Shown: in pieces, positions 61,043 to 64,000 of the stretch
How positions within the stretch are numbered: position 1 is the stretch's first letter
Layout: each line of letters opens with the position of its first letter
Source of the DNA: Roseiarcus sp963829505
GTDB taxonomy: Bacteria > Pseudomonadota > Alphaproteobacteria > Rhizobiales > Beijerinckiaceae
Direction of reading: 5' to 3'
NCBI GenBank assembly: GCA_963829505.1
Contig: CAWHIL010000004.1
Span: 124,001-188,000 of the forward strand
DNA: 64,000 nucleotides
Made by a program: the position numbers and the translations under genes
Notes under the pieces: model-generated
The model's input: only the letters and a program-made list of their open reading frames with translations
Database searches by the model: none
Told to the model about the DNA's origin: nothing

Positions 61043-62340
61043 CGGAACTCTCTCCGCGCGAAATCGTCTCCGAGCTCGACCGCTACATCGTCGGCCAGGG
61101 AGAGGCCAAGCGGGCGGTCGCGATTGCGCTGCGCAACCGCTGGCGGCGCCTGCGCCTGCAATCGCCGATGCGCGAGGAGGTGATGCCGAAGAACATCCTG
61201 ATGATCGGCCCGACCGGATGTGGCAAGACCGAGATCGCGCGCCGCCTCGCCAAACTCGCCGGCGCTCCATTCCTCAAGGTCGAGGCGACCAAGTTCACCG
61301 AGGTCGGTTACGTCGGGCGCGACGTCGAGCAGATTGTCCGCGACCTCGTCGAGGTCGGCATCGCGCTCGTCAAGGCGCGCCGGCGCAAGGACATCGAGGC
61401 GAGGGCCGAGCTTGCCGCCGAAGAGCGGCTCCTCGACGCGCTCGTCGGCCCGGCGTCGTCGCCGGGGACGCGCGAGGCGTTCCGCCGCAAGCTGAATGCC
61501 GGCGAGCTCGACGACAAGGAGGTCGAGGTCGATCTGCCGCAGAGCGGCGCCGGGCTTCCGATGTTCGAACTGCCGAACATGCCGGGCGCTTCGATCGGCG
61601 CGATCAACCTCGGCGACATCTTCGGCAAAAGCCAGCGCACGAAGCCGAAGCGCCTGACCGTCGTCGAGGCGCGCGAGCCGCTCGTTTCGGCCGAGGCCGA
61701 GAAGCTTCTCGACCAGGACGCGATCGTGCGCGACGCGATCGCCGAGGTTGAGAGCAACGGCATCGTGTTTCTTGACGAGATCGACAAGATCTGCGCCCGC
61801 GAGGGCAGGGGCGGCGCCGACGTCTCGCGCGAAGGCGTTCAGCGCGATCTTCTGCCGCTGATCGAAGGCACGACCGTCGCCACCAAGCACGGGGCGGTCA
61901 AGACCGACCACATCCTCTTCATCGCCTCGGGCGCCTTTCACATCGCACGGCCATCCGACCTTCTGCCCGAGCTTCAGGGCCGGCTGCCGATCCGCGTCGA
62001 GCTCCGGTCGCTGACCGAGGACGATTTCAAACGCATCCTGACCGACACCGAGGCGAGCCTGATCAAGCAGTACGTGGCGCTGATGAAGACCGAGGGGCTG
62101 TCGCTCGAGTTCTCGGACGACGCGATCGCCGCGATCGCCCGCCTCGCCGCCAAGGTCAACGGCTCGGTCGAGAACATCGGCGCGCGGCGCCTGCAGACGG
62201 TGATGGAGCGGGCGCTCGACGAGGTGAGCTTCACGGCCGCCGACCGGTCCGGCGAGACGATCAGGATCGACGCCGGCTTCATCGAGCGCTCGGTCGGCGA
62301 TCTCGCCGGCAACGCGGACCTCAGCCGGTATATTCTGTAA
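61039..62340 (+). CDS. hslU: ATP-dependent protease ATPase subunit HslU
   Basis: This 433-residue AAA+ unfoldase has DRYIVGQGEAKRAVAIALRN at the N-terminus, Walker A IGPTGCGKTEIAR, the pore loop region KVEATKFTEVGYVGRD, Walker B FLDEIDKI and sensor-2 IGARRLQTVMER. The C-terminal hydrophobic end, DLSRYIL, is the docking tail for HslV. It unfolds proteins for the HslV chamber. It follows hslV with a 4-base overlap. Confidence 0.97.
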   Translation: MTELSPREIVSELDRYIVGQGEAKRAVAIALRNRWRRLRLQSPMREEVMPKNILMIGPTGCGKTEIARRLAKLAGAPFLKVEATKFTEVGYVGRDVEQIVRDLVEVGIALVKARRRKDIEARAELAAEERLLDALVGPASSPGTREAFRRKLNAGELDDKEVEVDLPQSGAGLPMFELPNMPGASIGAINLGDIFGKSQRTKPKRLTVVEAREPLVSAEAEKLLDQDAIVRDAIAEVESNGIVFLDEIDKICAREGRGGADVSREGVQRDLLPLIEGTTVATKHGAVKTDHILFIASGAFHIARPSDLLPELQGRLPIRVELRSLTEDDFKRILTDTEASLIKQYVALMKTEGLSLEFSDDAIAAIARLAAKVNGSVENIGARRLQTVMERALDEVSFTAADRSGETIRIDAGFIERSVGDLAGNADLSRYIL

Positions 62341-62359
62341 GCGGGCCGCAGAAGCCTCG

Positions 62360-62457
62360 GCGCTCGGCGATTCGGTCGAATCGCGAATGCTCCGAGTTCG
62401 TTGATTTCCGCGCGCTATTCGCGAAAAACCGGCATCGACTTTTCGCCGCGCGCTCTG
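62360..62457. repeat. Intergenic repeat family B, copy 2
   Basis: It has GCGCTCGGCGATTCGGTCGA, a block with TTCGCGAAAAACCGGCATCG, and ends TTTTCGCCGCGCGCTCTG, matching the copy at 615-715 in order and spacing. It lies between hslU and the convergent toxin gene. Confidence 0.75.
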
Positions 62458-62458
62458 G

Positions 62459-62803
62459 TCACGCGTCGCCGAGGGAGCGGCGCAGGAAGGCTAAAACCGC
62501 TTCGATGAGGGTCTTGTCCGCGCGACCGATCCTTTCCGCGTGGTTCTTTTCTATCGTCGCCAGCTTGGAGGGGCGAACGAGCGACCGCGCCGGTAGGCCA
62601 GCGTCTGCGTAGCGGTTTCCGAAGGGAACGTCGTCGGGCCACGCGCAATTCTCCGCGCTCGTAATCATCGCGACCCAAAGCAGGCGCTCGCCCTCGCCGA
62701 GGCCTCCACGAGACACGACCAGGGCCGGACGCCGCTGGCGGGTCGAACGGTCCGTGTAAGGAAACGGAACCCGGACGACGTCACCCTGTTCAAAGCTTGT
62801 CAT
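62459..62803 (-). CDS. PemK/MazF-type endoribonuclease toxin
   Basis: This 114-residue protein has the MazF fold: FEQGDVVRVPFPYTDRSTRQ (the conserved Arg and Thr/Ser region), RRPALVVS and the SLVRPSKLATIE segment. MazF-type toxins cut mRNA at short sequences. Its ATG overlaps the antitoxin end by 14 bases. I choose the internal ATG at 62803 over a longer frame. Confidence 0.87.
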   Translation of the reverse strand: MTSFEQGDVVRVPFPYTDRSTRQRRPALVVSRGGLGEGERLLWVAMITSAENCAWPDDVPFGNRYADAGLPARSLVRPSKLATIEKNHAERIGRADKTLIEAVLAFLRRSLGDA

Positions 62804-63005
62804 AGGCCTTTCTGTCGGCCGCGCTGTCCCATTCCGTGAACGCGCCGAACGGGTCCTCCAAGCCACGTTCGACCGCTCTTCTCAAGATGACCTTGTCGCC
62901 GTCGATCTCGTAAACGAGCTCGTCGCCCTCCGCGAGCCGAAGAGCCGCTCGGACGGCCTGCGGAATCGTTGTCTGAGCCTTGCTCGTCAGCTTGCTGGTG
63001 ATCAT
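62790..63005 (-). CDS. AbrB/MazE-type antitoxin
   Basis: This 71-residue protein has a SpoVT-AbrB DNA-binding domain at its N-terminus (TSKLTSKAQTTIPQAVRAAL, then GDELVYEIDGDKVILRRA) and an acidic tail. It would neutralise the MazF-like toxin and bind the palindrome at 63024-63046 just upstream. The start at 63005 is the internal ATG that gives the family N-terminus. Confidence 0.87.
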   Translation of the reverse strand: MITSKLTSKAQTTIPQAVRAALRLAEGDELVYEIDGDKVILRRAVERGLEDPFGAFTEWDSAADRKAYDKL

Positions 63006-63023
63006 GGGCGCCTTCGCCAACGA

Positions 63024-63046
63024 AAGGTAAGGAAATTCCTTACCTT
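63024..63046. promoter_or_regulatory. Palindromic operator of the MazEF-like pair
   Basis: AAGGTAAGG-AAATT-CCTTACCTT is a perfect inverted repeat with 9-bp arms, 18 bases upstream of the antitoxin ATG. It is the likely autoregulation site. Confidence 0.65.
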
Positions 63047-63149
63047 CGTCAAGCGCTGAGGCGCCTCGCCACAGGCCGCAGTCTCTCCGCGCCCTCTTCC
63101 CCGGAGAGAAGGCGACGGACGAGGGGTCGCCCAAGGCGACGAATTGCGG

Positions 63150-64000
63150 CTATCCCCGCATCCAGATCAAAAAATCGACCAGCCGCTTCGCCGTCGCCGT
63201 ATAGGGCGGCTGCATCAGCGTCTCGACGGCCGAGAAAGGGCCCTGCTGGAAGACCGGCCTCAGCTTCGAGAAAGTCTCGAAGCCTTCGCGTGCGTGGTAA
63301 TGCCCCATGCCGCTGCCGCCGACGCCGCCGAACGGCAGGTCGTGCTGGACGACGTGCAGGATCGCCTCGTTGACCGACACGCCGCCCGACATGATGTGCG
63401 ACACATAGAAGTCGCGCGTCGCGCGGTCGTGCGTGAAGGGATAGGCGGCGAGCGGCCGGTCGCGGCCGTTGACGAAGGCGGCGACCTCCTCGCGGCTGTC
63501 ATAGGCGAGGACCGGCAGGATCGGCCCGAAAATCTCGCGCCGCATGATCTCCATGTCGGGCGTGGCGTTGAGCACGATGTGGGGGTTGAGCTTGCGGCGC
63601 GTCGCATCGCCGGTCTGCGCTTCCGCAAGATCGACGAGCTTCCCGCCCTTCGCGCGCGCGTCCTCGAGCGCGGCCGTCAGGCGGTCGTAGCTGCGCTGGT
63701 CGATGATCGAGGTGAAGTCGCCGCCGTTGATGTTCGGGTAGCGGGCGGCGAAGATGCGCTTGCACGCCGCGGCGAAGGCGTCCTCGCTGCCGCGCGGCAC
63801 AAGAGCGTAGTCGACGGCGAGGCAGGTCTGGCCCGCGTTGAAGGTCTTGGCCCACAGGATGCGCCCGGCCGCGGTCTCGATCGGAAAGTCTGGCGCAACG
63901 ATCGCGGGCGACTTGCCGCCGAGTTCGAGCGTGACCGGCGTGAGGTTCTTCGCCGCGTTCGCCATCACCGCCCGCCCGGTCGTCCCCGAACCGGTGAAGA
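63150..64000 (-). CDS. Aldehyde dehydrogenase, coniferyl-aldehyde type, 5' end outside window
   Basis: The last 283 or so residues of an aldehyde dehydrogenase are visible; the frame is open to the window end (…FTGSGTTGRAVMANAAKN). It has the catalytic Glu motif LELGGKSPAIV, the Cys motif AGQTCLAVDYAL, and NEAILHVVQHDLPFGGVGGSG. The late segment (LPFGGVGGSGMGHYHAREGF) is that of coniferyl aldehyde dehydrogenases, which oxidise aromatic or long-chain aldehydes to acids. If so it would fit the aromatic gene island, although it lies 17 kb away. Confidence 0.87.
   Translation of the reverse strand, partial: FTGSGTTGRAVMANAAKNLTPVTLELGGKSPAIVAPDFPIETAAGRILWAKTFNAGQTCLAVDYALVPRGSEDAFAAACKRIFAARYPNINGGDFTSIIDQRSYDRLTAALEDARAKGGKLVDLAEAQTGDATRRKLNPHIVLNATPDMEIMRREIFGPILPVLAYDSREEVAAFVNGRDRPLAAYPFTHDRATRDFYVSHIMSGGVSVNEAILHVVQHDLPFGGVGGSGMGHYHAREGFETFSKLRPVFQQGPFSAVETLMQPPYTATAKRLVDFLIWMRG

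Overview
The window is GC-rich chromosomal DNA from an alphaproteobacterium, most likely order Hyphomicrobiales (Rhizobiales); I cannot resolve family or genus. The evidence is the ubiE-ubiB-coaBC-dut block, the hisB-hisH-hisA-hisF run, hslVU, an alphaproteobacterial-type tRNA-His (no templated G-1, G1:U72, A73), and several families of intergenic palindromic repeats of the kind common in that order.

Region 1 (0.6-13.6 kb) is a sugar or polyol module: a glucitol-family PTS (srlM, srlA, srlE, srlB), a fused HPr-Enzyme I, a HAD phosphatase, an unknown protein, a divergent SorC-type regulator, then an operon for a homoserine-dehydrogenase-like/SAF-domain oxidoreductase and a 2-oxo-acid or acetoin dehydrogenase complex (E1 alpha, E1 beta, E2 with two tandem E3-binding domains). 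An 11-bp motif, TGAACACNNGT, occurs upstream of both operons and suggests one regulon. This is the best candidate for an undescribed catabolic system. Region 2 (13.7-24.1 kb) is a mixed accessory stretch: a PIN-domain toxin-antitoxin pair, tRNA-His, a dienelactone-hydrolase-like protein, an isoaspartyl methyltransferase whose Tat signal lies out of frame, an SDR, a pirin, a DUF4105 membrane protein, a frameshifted GFA-family gene, a WYL regulator and a complete bufferin operon (bufA1-B-C-D).

Region 3 (24.1-46.6 kb) is an aromatic-acid catabolic island: a branched-chain-type ABC transporter (livFGMH plus a binding protein), ligC, ligBA, ligI, ligK, an MFS transporter, a shikimate dehydrogenase, a fused 3-dehydroshikimate dehydratase, ligJ, a second ligBA-like pair, two LysR regulators, a BrnTA pair, an AraC regulator, a cytochrome P450 and a [2Fe-2S] ferredoxin. 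Together they can take shikimate-type compounds, and possibly demethylated methoxybenzoates, to protocatechuate and through 4,5-cleavage to pyruvate and oxaloacetate. Only the 4-oxalomesaconate tautomerase (LigU) is not seen. Two halves of one DUF1932 oxidoreductase gene lie at the two ends of this island, each joined to part of a REP element, as expected if 29305-46581 was inverted.

Region 4 (46.7-64 kb) is mostly housekeeping: hisB, hisH (frameshifted), hisA, hisF, ubiE, ubiB (3' frameshift), coaBC, dut, an Rrf2 regulator, cysK, rpsT, an enoyl-CoA hydratase, a PuuE-UraD fusion with guanine deaminase, a fatty-acid hydroxylase, hslVU, a MazEF-like pair and a truncated aldehyde dehydrogenase. 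Four independent single-base frameshifts, two of them in conserved biosynthetic genes, suggest that the assembly carries scattered indel errors.
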